Shown here piece after piece: positions 1 to 8,005 of a DNA stretch of 34,637 nt (position 1 is the stretch's first letter; each line of letters opens with the position of its first letter). The stretch spans positions 1 to 34,637 of the forward strand of contig MU647425.1 of the NCBI GenBank assembly GCA_026770585.1. Direction: 5' to 3'. The notes beneath the pieces were generated by a model. The model saw only the letters and a program-made list of their open reading frames with translations. It did no database searches and was not told the origin of the DNA. Made by a program: the position numbers and the translations under genes. This DNA comes from Baffinella frigidus. Taxonomy: Eukaryota > Cryptophyceae > Cryptomonadales > Baffinellaceae.

Positions 1-1041
1 TGTACGAAGTATGTTTTTGAGAGGCGTAAGTGTGAGCTCACTAACTTCTCTTCTTCAGTGTGCGCGCGCTCTGGCGATGCACTTCGTTGGCTTCAGATGC
101 GTGCGTGCAATTGCACAGACGTCACACTGGCTTCAGATGTTGGGAGTTTTACTCACTTGCACAGTTTGGACCGCTGGGCCGTGTCTCACTTCCGTGTTTC
201 TGGATGGTGTCAGTGGTGAAGTTTTTCGTTCACTACTTATCGACGCTAGCTGTGTTTAGTCAACTTCCCCTAGCGGTGTCCTTCAGCCGCGTTTAGTCAA
301 CTTGGCCTAACGGCTTCCTATAGCCGTGTTTAGTCAACTCATGAGCCCTGAGCGCTTTTTGCTCACTGAGAGCATGATTCGTTCACCACCCGCGCTATTT
401 CGCGAGCAGCGAGCGCGCTCCTCTATGTCTACGAAGACTGCCTCACTGTGCTTCTAAAGCACTCTACTGGAGCAGCGTTCCCCCGCGAAGGCAGCCCATC
501 TTCTTGTCTGTAGCTTGTCATTTCCCGAGAATCTCGTGAGGATCTTCTCTTTGGATGGCGCTGCTCCCGGAACTACGCGCGCTTGCCGAAGCTGATGTGC
601 CTAGGTCCGAGAGCTTCGCTGTAGCTTCCGGAGGGTGTCCTGATCTCCCCAGCACTCTGCCGAGAGGCCGAGATCCGTTGCCCTTTCCTTCCTTGCCCTT
701 CGACGTCTTTTAAACGGCTCTTTTGGATTTGAGGGCGGAATAGGAAGACTTGTGTAGTAAAGTTCTTAAGGGAGTCACGTGATCGTGTTTCCTTTTGTGT
801 AGTAATCTTCTCAAGGATGTCACGTGATCTTCTTGTTTTCACTTCTTTTGTCCTTTCTCGAAATCACGTTGTTTCGTGTCATTTCGTTGGGACGAGAGTG
901 TACTCGACACACTTGCTGTCGCGTCACGTAAGACTTATCAAACTTAGAATTGGAGACTGGGGGGATACACATGTCGCCATGGACAATGTTGTACCACGAG
1001 ATCCACCAACCCATGCATCGTTTCTGAGCAGCCTTTTTAGC
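1..1041. other. Gene-poor left end with tandem repeats
   Basis: I see no convincing gene here. Short open frames exist on both strands but look like chance or repeat-driven frames. The stretch holds a 37-bp tandem array carrying TTAGTCAAC (about 256-338) and an imperfect direct repeat of about 46 bp (about 750-840). Both copies of the latter contain the palindromic core CACGTGATC. The region lies downstream of the minus-strand gene that ends at 1042, so part of it may be that gene's 3' untranslated region. Confidence 0.5.
256..338. repeat. 37-bp tandem array carrying the TTAGTCAAC motif
   Basis: TTAGTCAAC occurs at 256-264, 293-301 and 330-338, exactly 37 bp apart. The spacers are related (for example CTTCAGCCG and CTATAGCCG before the motif). 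The same motif recurs in several intergenic regions of the window, often also in tandem, which suggests a regulatory element more than random satellite DNA. Confidence 0.7.
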
Positions 1042-3402
1042 TCAGAGGATGTTTCCATTGTCGGCTTTACTGATAATACCTACACCGAGACGGTGTAGCA
1101 AACTCCGCATCTCGTAATACGAGCACATCTCCTGGATATGACGCAGGATCCCAACACCAGTCGTTCCCTGTTCTAGAAAAAAACGATCATCTACTTTGAC
1201 ATGATACACCTTGAACAGATTCAGTTTAACCAGATCAGTTGGCATTGTAGTATCCCTGTTCGAGTGTACGATCCCCTGGTTTGCAAACAGGTGGTTCTGC
1301 ATCAAAGAAAAATTCAAAGCCACGATCGTGTCTTGCAAACTTGAAGAAGTATTTGCAGTGAATACCCCAGTAGTATATGAAACGTGATTGACCAACAGGT
1401 GTAGTAGTTTATTCGTAACTGACATTTCCATACAACTCCTGTGGCAAGAAACAGCCTGCTTTTTGACTTCCGCAAGGGGGTCGTTTTGGACCTCTTGTAC
1501 AAGATAGTCCAGTGACTGGGCATTCTTCATGTATGTTCGCGCATTGAAATGGTGCTCGTCCCCATGGGCCGTTCGGAAAACCCCTGAAACCACATCTGTG
1601 TCTGAGATACCCTTGTCGATAAGCCAAAGTGCCGTAGCAACATGAACCGTGTGTTCTTCCTCGGTCAAGTGGTTGTTGTGACCAACAGCGTACTGTCCCT
1701 CGGCCAGTTTCACAAAGCCTGTTGCGTACGTATCCAGCCACTCTTTCAATTGACGGTGCTGATTAATCTCCAGCAAGTTAGACACACATGAGGACTTCCC
1801 CCACGTGCACACACCAATGATGGCTACCTGACTGATTACAATTGACACAAATGCATTCACGGTAATAACCTTCTTGAAACCAAAGTGCGTCACATCATGT
1901 TCAGTCACGCCATCACCCTGTTTGTACACTTTTTCCAATAAGCCGGTCACGGCACCCTTCAAATAAATCACCCGGGCTCTCTGCATCGCAATGATTTCAG
2001 CCGCCCGTGAACCGGCTTTATGTGCCCTTTCACCAGGAGTACCCGAGAATTGACTCGTACTGCCATGCAAATGATCAGGCAGATACAACGGATCATGCAT
2101 CACATGTCTGACTTCGGCAGATCCGTGAGCTCCCACCCCACGCTCGGAATGGTCATCTCCTATGTCTGGTCCATCCGTGCTTCCACCTTCCCCAATATCC
2201 CCGTTTCCACCGACTCCACATTTCACAGCGTTCTGATGTGCAAATGCAGAGCTCGGCGCAGCAAAACCTCCACCTTCTGCTTGTGCGACCTCGGGGTTGG
2301 GGACCGCCCCAAGAATCTTAGGCGGTATGTGGTAAGTTTTGTTCATATTGTTGTACGTTGTGACCAGATCGTTGAGAAGTTTGAGGTATTCTTTCTGGTG
2401 ATCAGGTGAAACATCATTCATGTGATCATCCTTCAGGGTAATATCCTCGAGCGCGCTCACCCACGTGAGCTTACTACCTTTCACTATATGCGACGGTACC
2501 ACCACGGGCATGAAGTGCCTAATGAATGATATACAACTGGGTGGTTTGATTATGATTTCCGTGATCGGGACATCACCTGCTGTTTTCACATTCATCCTAC
2601 CACGCGCCTTCTCCCCAAGATCCTTGAAAACATCCGAGCGAATTTTCATTGTTACGAATGCTGGCTCGGTCGTGTAATTTTGGGTTCCGAGAACGATATT
2701 TATCAATTTCAATTTGGTGGAGATTCCGGTGAACGCAGTTTTGCCCTCTTCGGTCATTTTGTCCGTCGCATCTTGCATGGCTACTGTCCTGGCAATCGAC
2801 GCCGATGTCGAGATTGCGATTGCACCAGCGCCAACAGTCTTAGGTACTGTAACGGGTTCAACGTCATCACTAATTGGCATCATCTTTACTGAGACGTTAT
2901 TTTTGAGGGATGGGTCATCTCCATATTGCCACTTGTGAATTTGCTGTGCCTGACGAACCATGGATGACATGGCCAGATCCTTGAATTCACTACTAGCGGG
3001 AGTGGACATGCTGGTTATTTTTACATTCAAATGATTTACACAGTCGGCAGATAACCGAAGGTAAGTGGCGTCAGTATGCACCTCACCAACGGACTTTGTG
3101 TCCTTGTGGTGGCCATGATCATGCAGTTTATCCTTGTTGTGATCAGGATTTTTGCGACCATCCTTGTTGTCCTTGTTGTCCTTGTTGTGATCCGGGTGTT
3201 TATCCTTGTTGTGACCAGAGTGTTTATCCTTGTTGTGATCAGGATCTTTCCTGTGACCAGGCTTGTTGTCCTTGTTGTGACCAGGATGGGGTTCTTTGTC
3301 AAAGCACTTTGGTGCTTTACTCTCTTTGGGGAACGTCGACCCCTTAGGGGCTCCAACCCCGCAGACGCATGTCTTGACATTCTTTATCCTTTGAATTGTC
3401 AT
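1042..3402 (-). CDS. 786-residue protein with His/Asn/Lys/Asp repeat and a P-loop
   Basis: Function unknown. The first ATG in this frame is at 3402. Roughly residues 30-100 are a low-complexity segment built from units such as DHNKDK and GHNKDN, rich in His, Asn, Lys and Asp and encoded by a 9/18-bp tandem repeat at about 3100-3300. The rest looks globular. Residues 530-538 read GVCTWGKSS, preceded by the hydrophobic stretch VAII, which fits a Walker A/G1 nucleotide-binding loop (GxxxxGKS). I could not find a convincing Walker B, DxxG or NKxD partner, so nucleotide binding is inference. An alternative first exon lies upstream at 3625-3418 (listed separately); splicing to 3323 would replace the first 26 codons. 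It is transcribed divergently from the gene at 3771, with a (TA)n tract between them. Confidence 0.85.
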   Translation of the reverse strand: MTIQRIKNVKTCVCGVGAPKGSTFPKESKAPKCFDKEPHPGHNKDNKPGHRKDPDHNKDKHSGHNKDKHPDHNKDNKDNKDGRKNPDHNKDKLHDHGHHKDTKSVGEVHTDATYLRLSADCVNHLNVKITSMSTPASSEFKDLAMSSMVRQAQQIHKWQYGDDPSLKNNVSVKMMPISDDVEPVTVPKTVGAGAIAISTSASIARTVAMQDATDKMTEEGKTAFTGISTKLKLINIVLGTQNYTTEPAFVTMKIRSDVFKDLGEKARGRMNVKTAGDVPITEIIIKPPSCISFIRHFMPVVVPSHIVKGSKLTWVSALEDITLKDDHMNDVSPDHQKEYLKLLNDLVTTYNNMNKTYHIPPKILGAVPNPEVAQAEGGGFAAPSSAFAHQNAVKCGVGGNGDIGEGGSTDGPDIGDDHSERGVGAHGSAEVRHVMHDPLYLPDHLHGSTSQFSGTPGERAHKAGSRAAEIIAMQRARVIYLKGAVTGLLEKVYKQGDGVTEHDVTHFGFKKVITVNAFVSIVISQVAIIGVCTWGKSSCVSNLLEINQHRQLKEWLDTYATGFVKLAEGQYAVGHNNHLTEEEHTVHVATALWLIDKGISDTDVVSGVFRTAHGDEHHFNARTYMKNAQSLDYLVQEVQNDPLAEVKKQAVSCHRSCMEMSVTNKLLHLLVNHVSYTTGVFTANTSSSLQDTIVALNFSLMQNHLFANQGIVHSNRDTTMPTDLVKLNLFKVYHVKVDDRFFLEQGTTGVGILRHIQEMCSYYEMRSLLHRLGVGIISKADNGNIL

Positions 3403-3625
3403 GTTCACGCTTTTTACCAGAATAAGGTGCCTGGACGGTCACGTTGAACGTCGGCGCGCGTTCACGTTGACCGTCGGAGCGCACGTTGTCATCGACTGAT
3501 ATGGTGCGGCTTCCACCACGGATGCTCCCCGAGGCGCCTCGTGGTGGTGAATATTTTTCCCTACGCTCGCCTAGACTGCCGGGGTCAACCGCCCTGTTTG
3601 TTGTACGACCATACCTTCCGGACAT
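3344..3625 (-). CDS. Small basic ORF, possible 5' exon of the P-loop gene
   Basis: An ATG-initiated frame of 93 codons, rich in Arg, Ser and Gly, overlaps the start of the downstream 786-residue ORF in another frame. A 5' splice site GTAAAAAG at 3417 and a 3' site ending CCAAAG at 3324 would define a 94-nt intron. That is the same length as the well-supported MYND-gene intron, and splicing would join codon phase 1 to phase 1, leading into the downstream frame at the Glu-Ser-Lys segment. Either this is the true N-terminus of that gene or it is an independent small ORF. The splice model is inference from frame and site consensus. Confidence 0.4.
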   Translation of the reverse strand: MSGRYGRTTNRAVDPGSLGERREKYSPPRGASGSIRGGSRTISVDDNVRSDGQRERAPTFNVTVQAPYSGKKREHDNSKDKECQDMRLRGWSP

Positions 3626-3712
3626 GTGTCTAATGTATGAAAAAATATCTAAGAGGTCTCTTAAATACACTGAGTTGCCATACACATTACCTCAATAAAA
3701 CATAAGCGGTAG

Positions 3713-3724
3713 TATATATATATA
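3713..3724. promoter_or_regulatory. TATA tract between divergent genes
   Basis: An alternating TATATATATATA run lies 47 bp upstream of the plus-strand ATG at 3771 and about 90 bp upstream of the possible minus-strand ATG at 3625. It is self-complementary and could serve either gene as a TATA box. Its location fits an RNA polymerase II-type promoter; use is inferred. Confidence 0.45.
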
Positions 3725-3770
3725 CGGACCGAACTGGTACGATCTTTTGGTCATATCATCCATACACACA

Positions 3771-4187
3771 ATGAATTCTAGTTTCAACATTGACGCGGTC
3801 ACAGTCGCATTCCGGGAGGTGTTCCCATCTACGGACGGAAGTCTTCTCAGGAGCATACCAGAGAGCACTATAACGCAATTGCTGATGGTCACGATAACGA
3901 ATACTTTCAAAATCAAGAATGAAACTGACATCCGCACTGCATCCGATGATACAATCCAGCGCATTCTGATGCACGCAGCGCTCGGACTCCTCGCAAACAA
4001 CGACAGTGGTGGTGAACCATGGGCCACGGTGATGTACAACCCAGCGACTGAAAAGATTGCAAACGTACCGAGTGCCATCACAACCCGGCAGCTCTTTGCA
4101 GATGTTATTGTTGTGCTCGCTGTGATTGCACTCAGTCGTGTATGGATATTCACACGCGTCGTACACGAGAAACCGACTCCCAATTAA
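3771..4187 (+). CDS. Tail-anchored small membrane protein
   Basis: A 138-residue protein of unknown function. The first ATG, at 3771, follows a TATA tract by 47 bp. The first ~105 residues are soluble-looking, with a predicted mix of helix and strand. Residues about 108-127 (LFADVIVVLAVIALSRVWIF) form a single hydrophobic segment, followed by a short basic tail (TRVVHEKP). This is the layout of a C-tail-anchored membrane protein with the bulk on the cytosolic (or virion-interior) side. No cysteine-rich or enzymatic motif is visible. It is convergent with the membrane protein at 4208-4885, only about 20 bp away, so the two 3' ends probably share the intervening AT-rich sequence. Confidence 0.75.
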   Translation: MNSSFNIDAVTVAFREVFPSTDGSLLRSIPESTITQLLMVTITNTFKIKNETDIRTASDDTIQRILMHAALGLLANNDSGGEPWATVMYNPATEKIANVPSAITTRQLFADVIVVLAVIALSRVWIFTRVVHEKPTPN

Positions 4188-4193
4188 TTTATT
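4188..4193 (-). terminator. Poly(A) signal AATAAA
   Basis: TTTATT on the plus strand reads AATAAA on the minus strand, about 15 bp past the stop codon of the multi-pass membrane protein gene ending at 4208. Confidence 0.6.
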
Positions 4194-4207
4194 AAGTTGG
4201 ACACCAC

Positions 4208-4885
4208 CTATTCTTTATCCTCTATTATAACTGCCCCGTTATGTCGTTCGGAAAAAGATGTCACCATACGTACCAAGGGATTACAGTAGCGTATAATGCA
4301 ACCAATGCAAGCGACACACGAGCATTCAAGTGCCACACTAATCATCTGCAACATTTCAATATCACGCACCGAATGTAGTTGTTTTGCGTAAAACACCACA
4401 GCCAGAGCACTAGTGATATCCATTGTGTTCCGTGAGAGACAACACGAGATGACGGACATCAGTGCCGGGGTCTTTACAAAAGGCGATAAAATCATGAGTG
4501 AAAGGTGCATATCTATAGTCACATCGGTCTCAGACAGCTCTGCAACGGTTGTGTTGACAGATAACGCCCCCACCGCGTTGCGTATCCTGTCGCTCATAGC
4601 ACCAAAACATGTGATGAACCACAATGCAATACATACTGTGATCGGCATTGCGCGTCTGAATACTTTTGAAATACTTGGGATGGGTTGACGTCTTTGATAT
4701 CTCTTTCGACTCACGAGAAACAGAAACAGTGGTGCAAGCAGGGGGAACACCTGTGCAAGTAAGTGCTCCAAAATGCTCTGCGGTGCAGGAATCATGGTAA
4801 TTCCACCATCGCGTGCGTCTGTGTAGTACGTCGGAACGCGTACGATACCCATGATCATACAAATCTGGGCGACAACTAAAAGCAT
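4208..4885 (-). CDS. Multi-pass membrane protein, start uncertain
   Basis: Function unknown. Several hydrophobic segments are visible: one at the N-terminus, one including PLLAPLFLFLVS followed by basic RKRYQRR, one around VCIALWFITCFGAM, and Cys-rich segments near the C-terminus (CSCVACIGCII). The first in-frame ATG is at 4885, but the frame stays open back to about 4990 without an ATG. The hydrophobic character of the first membrane segment starts upstream of that Met (ALTIFSF). The real protein may therefore begin in an upstream exon or at a non-AUG codon. An AG 3' splice-like site (GGGAAACAG) sits at the upstream edge of the open frame. The preceding minus-strand gene ends only about 20 bp before the open frame. 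Cellular location is probably an internal or viral membrane. Confidence 0.7.
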   Translation of the reverse strand: MLLVVAQICMIMGIVRVPTYYTDARDGGITMIPAPQSILEHLLAQVFPLLAPLFLFLVSRKRYQRRQPIPSISKVFRRAMPITVCIALWFITCFGAMSDRIRNAVGALSVNTTVAELSETDVTIDMHLSLMILSPFVKTPALMSVISCCLSRNTMDITSALAVVFYAKQLHSVRDIEMLQMISVALECSCVACIGCIIRYCNPLVRMVTSFSERHNGAVIIEDKE

Positions 4886-5001
4886 AAACGAAAAAATGGT
4901 GAGCGCACATGTGAAGAGGGTCGTCTCTGGGATCGAATCATCCAAACGAACAGACTCCAAAATCAATTCACCGACGCACAAACACAACCACTGTTTCCCG
5001 T

Positions 5002-5007
5002 TTTATT
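5002..5007 (-). terminator. Poly(A) signal overlapping a stop codon
   Basis: The minus strand reads AATAAA here. It overlaps the TAA stop (5008-5006) of the 167-residue gene, leaving almost no room for a 3' untranslated region before the signal. Confidence 0.55.
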
Positions 5008-5509
5008 AAACACATCTGTTCATTTGCACGAATATCATTTGCATGACTTCGTCTGGCGCGTTGTGTATCGCGGCATCTGCGTGTTGGCCGAGTCTTTCAT
5101 GGCGAGTGCCTGCAAACGCAAGGAACAATTTGCGGTCGTTGCGGATTGCTGCGAACAGAGCGCGGTTTTGCTTGCGTTTCACCCGGCTTTTCTCTTCCCG
5201 GCAGATGTTGAACTGGATATCGTGACCCACATACGGCTGGCGTGTGTCCAATGCTTCAGCAAACTGTCGCGGTGTTTTTTCTTTGAATGGTCCGGATATA
5301 ATCTTGTACTGGAGGTCGCAGAGATTATATCGTAACCGATCAAACATCCCAAGGTCCACTCTCCACACGGACTCGTGTGCTTGACTTGTCATATGGCGTC
5401 CTCCTGGTGCTGATACATCGGCAGCTGTACACACCTTTGGTAATTTCTTCACATTCTCGACCGTTCCGTACTTGACTTCAGTCCATATTGGAGGTCCTTC
5501 CTCCAGCAT
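5006..5509 (-). CDS. 167-residue protein of unknown function
   Basis: ATG at 5509. The protein is soluble-looking and mildly basic, with a Lys/Arg-rich centre (REEKSRVKRKQNR) and no membrane segment, signal peptide or recognised motif. Its stop codon overlaps an AATAAA signal, marking the 3' end of its transcript. It is followed on the same strand by the multi-pass membrane protein gene. I do not recognise the family. Confidence 0.7.
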   Translation of the reverse strand: MLEEGPPIWTEVKYGTVENVKKLPKVCTAADVSAPGGRHMTSQAHESVWRVDLGMFDRLRYNLCDLQYKIISGPFKEKTPRQFAEALDTRQPYVGHDIQFNICREEKSRVKRKQNRALFAAIRNDRKLFLAFAGTRHERLGQHADAAIHNAPDEVMQMIFVQMNRCV

Positions 5510-5602
5510 GTCTAATGCGTGTGCACACCCGAGTGATGCTTACATGATTACCAGAGTCGGTCTCAAATGTAATATGGACGCGACACGTATTGTAAAACGT
5601 CC

Positions 5603-5622
5603 CACTGGCACGTGTGCCAGTG
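5603..5622. repeat. 20-bp near-perfect palindrome
   Basis: Arms CACTGGCAC and GTGCCAGTG are perfect reverse complements separated by GT. It sits in the roughly 235-bp gap between the divergent genes starting at 5509 (-) and 5746 (+). It could be a dimeric protein-binding site; a two-base loop makes an RNA hairpin unlikely. Confidence 0.5.
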
Positions 5623-5745
5623 CACAAGTCTGCAGCCGTTTGCTATGGTCACATATTGCAATTAACGCGTGTCTATCTATTAAACGAGGATATGTCTATT
5701 GTAGAACATAATAGTTAGAGCGAGTCGTGCAAATTACCGAACACC

Positions 5746-6639
5746 ATGATTTCGTTCATGAATACTTTGTTGGCGTTCTCCTCGTTGGCACTTGTGACGT
5801 GTGACATCATCCCGATTGATTTTTCCGAATTGGAGATTTCAAAAACACAGAAGGTGGTCGTGTTCCACGATCCCAGCGTGCAGCAGTCCATAGACGCGGT
5901 ACTAGTTCTTGAGGCTCTCGACAAAGCAGGTACATATGGGGTCGATTGCGAGTATACTCTATGCACCCTCACGACACCTGCGAACGTTGAGGCAGTCAAG
6001 GCCGCTGGCTTTAAAGAATACCCTCAGATATTCACCCATACACCCGAGAGTGGTGTGGAGCACTTTGCTGGCGACTTTACAGAAGAGACCTTTGCACCGT
6101 TCCACGAGTTCCGCATAATGCACATCACTTCCGACAAGGTTCTTCGGTTGAATGACGCGAGTGGTGTTGGTGATGTCAACGGTCCCTGTGCCTTGCTTGC
6201 ACTTGCTGCAGAACGCCCGGTTCTGTTGAAGGCGTATGAGGAGTGGTGTGGGCACTGTACCAAGCTGAAGAAACATTTTATGTTTTTGTCTAACCGCCAC
6301 GCCGGTGAAATCAACAACGCGCTGCTAGTCGAGGCGGAGTGTTCAAAGCTTTTGGAGCCTTCACTCTGCAAAGATCTCGGCGTGACTGGCTTTCCTAGCA
6401 TGATGCTCCTATACCAGGGCAAGTATATAAAATACACGAGTGGGCGTTCTCATGCTGATATCACCAAGTTCCTATCGGACAAGTCTGCATGGGTGTTTGA
6501 AGACCTCCCGCCCAAAATAGCCGAGTTTCTTCCGGACTCTGATGAAGATGATGATGAGGAGGGTGATGACGACGAGGATGCCTCAGATGATTCCGATGCT
6601 GCTGCTGCTGCGCCTACCCACACCGATAAGACCGCGTAG
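5746..6639 (+). CDS. Protein disulfide isomerase-like protein, two thioredoxin folds
   Basis: A 297-residue secretory-pathway oxidoreductase of the PDI family. Residues 1-19 form a cleavable-type signal peptide (hydrophobic core LLAFSSLALVTC). Residues about 20-125 look like a thioredoxin fold without a CxxC pair. Residues about 150-250 are a second thioredoxin domain with active site C168-G-H-C171 and a cis-proline at 217 (GFPSM). CGHC is the classical PDI redox centre, which forms and rearranges disulfides in the ER lumen. From about residue 264 the protein is an Asp/Glu-rich tail, as in many PDIs. There is no KDEL-type retention signal (it ends DKTA), so it may leave the ER or be held by other means. 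The ATG is in good Kozak context (ACACCATGA). It may help fold viral glycoproteins (inference). Confidence 0.9.
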   Translation: MISFMNTLLAFSSLALVTCDIIPIDFSELEISKTQKVVVFHDPSVQQSIDAVLVLEALDKAGTYGVDCEYTLCTLTTPANVEAVKAAGFKEYPQIFTHTPESGVEHFAGDFTEETFAPFHEFRIMHITSDKVLRLNDASGVGDVNGPCALLALAAERPVLLKAYEEWCGHCTKLKKHFMFLSNRHAGEINNALLVEAECSKLLEPSLCKDLGVTGFPSMMLLYQGKYIKYTSGRSHADITKFLSDKSAWVFEDLPPKIAEFLPDSDEDDDEEGDDDEDASDDSDAAAAAPTHTDKTA

Positions 6640-6746
6640 ACAGCTCACAAATAGCGTAGACAGCGTAGACAACATTCGTAGGTGGGCGTGCGTGAACGTG
6701 TACACCGGAACCACATGAAATAGATGTGTTGCGATAATGGTGTTGT

Positions 6747-6752
6747 ATTAAA
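6747..6752 (+). terminator. Variant poly(A) signal ATTAAA
   Basis: ATTAAA about 110 bp after the stop of the disulfide isomerase gene is the commonest variant polyadenylation hexamer. No canonical AATAAA is closer. Confidence 0.4.
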
Positions 6753-6843
6753 CGTTCCAACAAAACCCCACACGGCTAGTCCGTGTTTCCCACGCCAGCC
6801 ACTCTATGTGCCTCTACTGCGACTTCCCACGACCTTGCGACCC

Positions 6844-7644
6844 CTACTCGTCCCCCGCTTGAGTCTCTAGGCACGCGGCCTTGCGCTTCATATCGAACAG
6901 GATGCGGGCGACTTGTTCCCTGTGGTCGTTAGCACTGTCTTCCTGTTTCTTGGTCGCCTTGTCCTTGGCAAGGAAACACACGAGCCACCTTTTGTAACGC
7001 CCGCCCGGAGACCACGGAATGCTGTCCTCGAAATACGAGACGTCGTCGAGGAGGTCGCGGTGTTCGCAGGTGGTAGTGTCGGTATGGAACACACCACACA
7101 CAAGGCATAGGCTGTGTTTTTCAAACGTTTGCATCACGAGTTCCGAGTCCCAGTCCCCCGGGTGCATGCATCCGGTTTTTGCGTACCGCCCACCCGTCGA
7201 GTCGATGGTGAGTGTGTCGCACGGACACTTGTGAACTGTCGTAGGCCAGTCAATGAAACAAGTCACACACCCCGATACAGAGACAAGCGGGTGGGCCTCT
7301 GCGTCACATTCGCAGTTCTCTGTGGGAGCGCGCATCCCAGGACCTGCACGGACCTTCTGACCCTCGAACGAGTTGAAGGAGTCAAAGAACTGAAGGATAC
7401 GCATCGAGGTGTGCACGACACGGAGCTCTCCGGTGACCCGCGTAATGTACTTGGCTGAAGTGAGCTTTGCAAGACACTCCTGCATGGCAGCGATCATATC
7501 GCGTTCGGTCTCGGTGGTGTTGTGCAGTGTGTGGTAGCCGACCATGCACCCGAAGGGCTGCTGCAAAGCAGCATCGACCGACAGGTCGGATGTAGAATTC
7601 ATGGGCTGGTTGGGTGGTGACACACAGGAAGTCGTGTCACTCAT
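6844..7644 (-). CDS. Cys-rich 266-residue protein, possible zinc binder
   Basis: The first ATG is at 7644. Two Cys/His clusters stand out in the second half: CECDAEAH...CVTC...CPCD, and CLVCGVFH...TTCEH. This pattern suggests one or two zinc-binding modules, but it does not match RING, MYND or C2H2 spacing clearly. The C-terminal ~50 residues are Lys/Arg/Glu-rich and likely helical. The N-terminus is Pro/Ser/Thr-rich. The gene is transcribed away from the MYND-finger gene starting at 8006. A TTAGTCAAC motif lies 65-73 bp upstream of the ATG, on the opposite strand. Function unknown. Confidence 0.75.
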   Translation of the reverse strand: MSDTTSCVSPPNQPMNSTSDLSVDAALQQPFGCMVGYHTLHNTTETERDMIAAMQECLAKLTSAKYITRVTGELRVVHTSMRILQFFDSFNSFEGQKVRAGPGMRAPTENCECDAEAHPLVSVSGCVTCFIDWPTTVHKCPCDTLTIDSTGGRYAKTGCMHPGDWDSELVMQTFEKHSLCLVCGVFHTDTTTCEHRDLLDDVSYFEDSIPWSPGGRYKRWLVCFLAKDKATKKQEDSANDHREQVARILFDMKRKAACLETQAGDE

Positions 7645-8005
7645 CGGATTGGGTGGTGTGGGGTTGGGTTGGTAAACGCCCCACCTTGATGATATACAGA
7701 GGCATAATTTAGTCAACTCGTGTTCCTTGCAGATTGGGGTGGTTCAGAGCGCGCGGGTTTGGTACATCATATTGATGAAAGAATCGTCGATTGTGCCGTA
7801 CAACGATCTGCATCATCTCTGGTGGCAAACCACACACATTTATGGAGCTTATGTATGTCGATATTTATACAGTGAATGACTTTTCACTAAATCCGCGAAA
7901 GTCAAACGGCTAATTGACTTTGACAATATCGGGCAACTTTAGAAATACAACAACAAAAGGATTCTCTCGACAGGTCCGGGGTCGGATCCGCAAAGCATCG
8001 CCACC
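7645..8005. promoter_or_regulatory. Divergent promoter region with motif and inverted repeat
   Basis: This gap separates two genes that point away from each other. It holds TTAGTCAAC at 7709-7717, an AT-rich TATTTATA at 7862-7869, and a perfect 8-bp inverted repeat, AAAGTCAA at 7898-7905 and TTGACTTT at 7914-7921. The inverted repeat resembles the recurring motif. No gene is seen inside. Confidence 0.5.

Noticed and set aside
3076-3447. Plus-strand ORFs rich in Val, Leu, Cys and Ile over the DHNKD repeat
   Set aside because: They arise from the short tandem repeat on the antisense strand of the 786-residue gene.
3694-3699. AATAAA on the plus strand
   Set aside because: No plus-strand gene ends upstream of it; it lies in the promoter region of the divergent pair.
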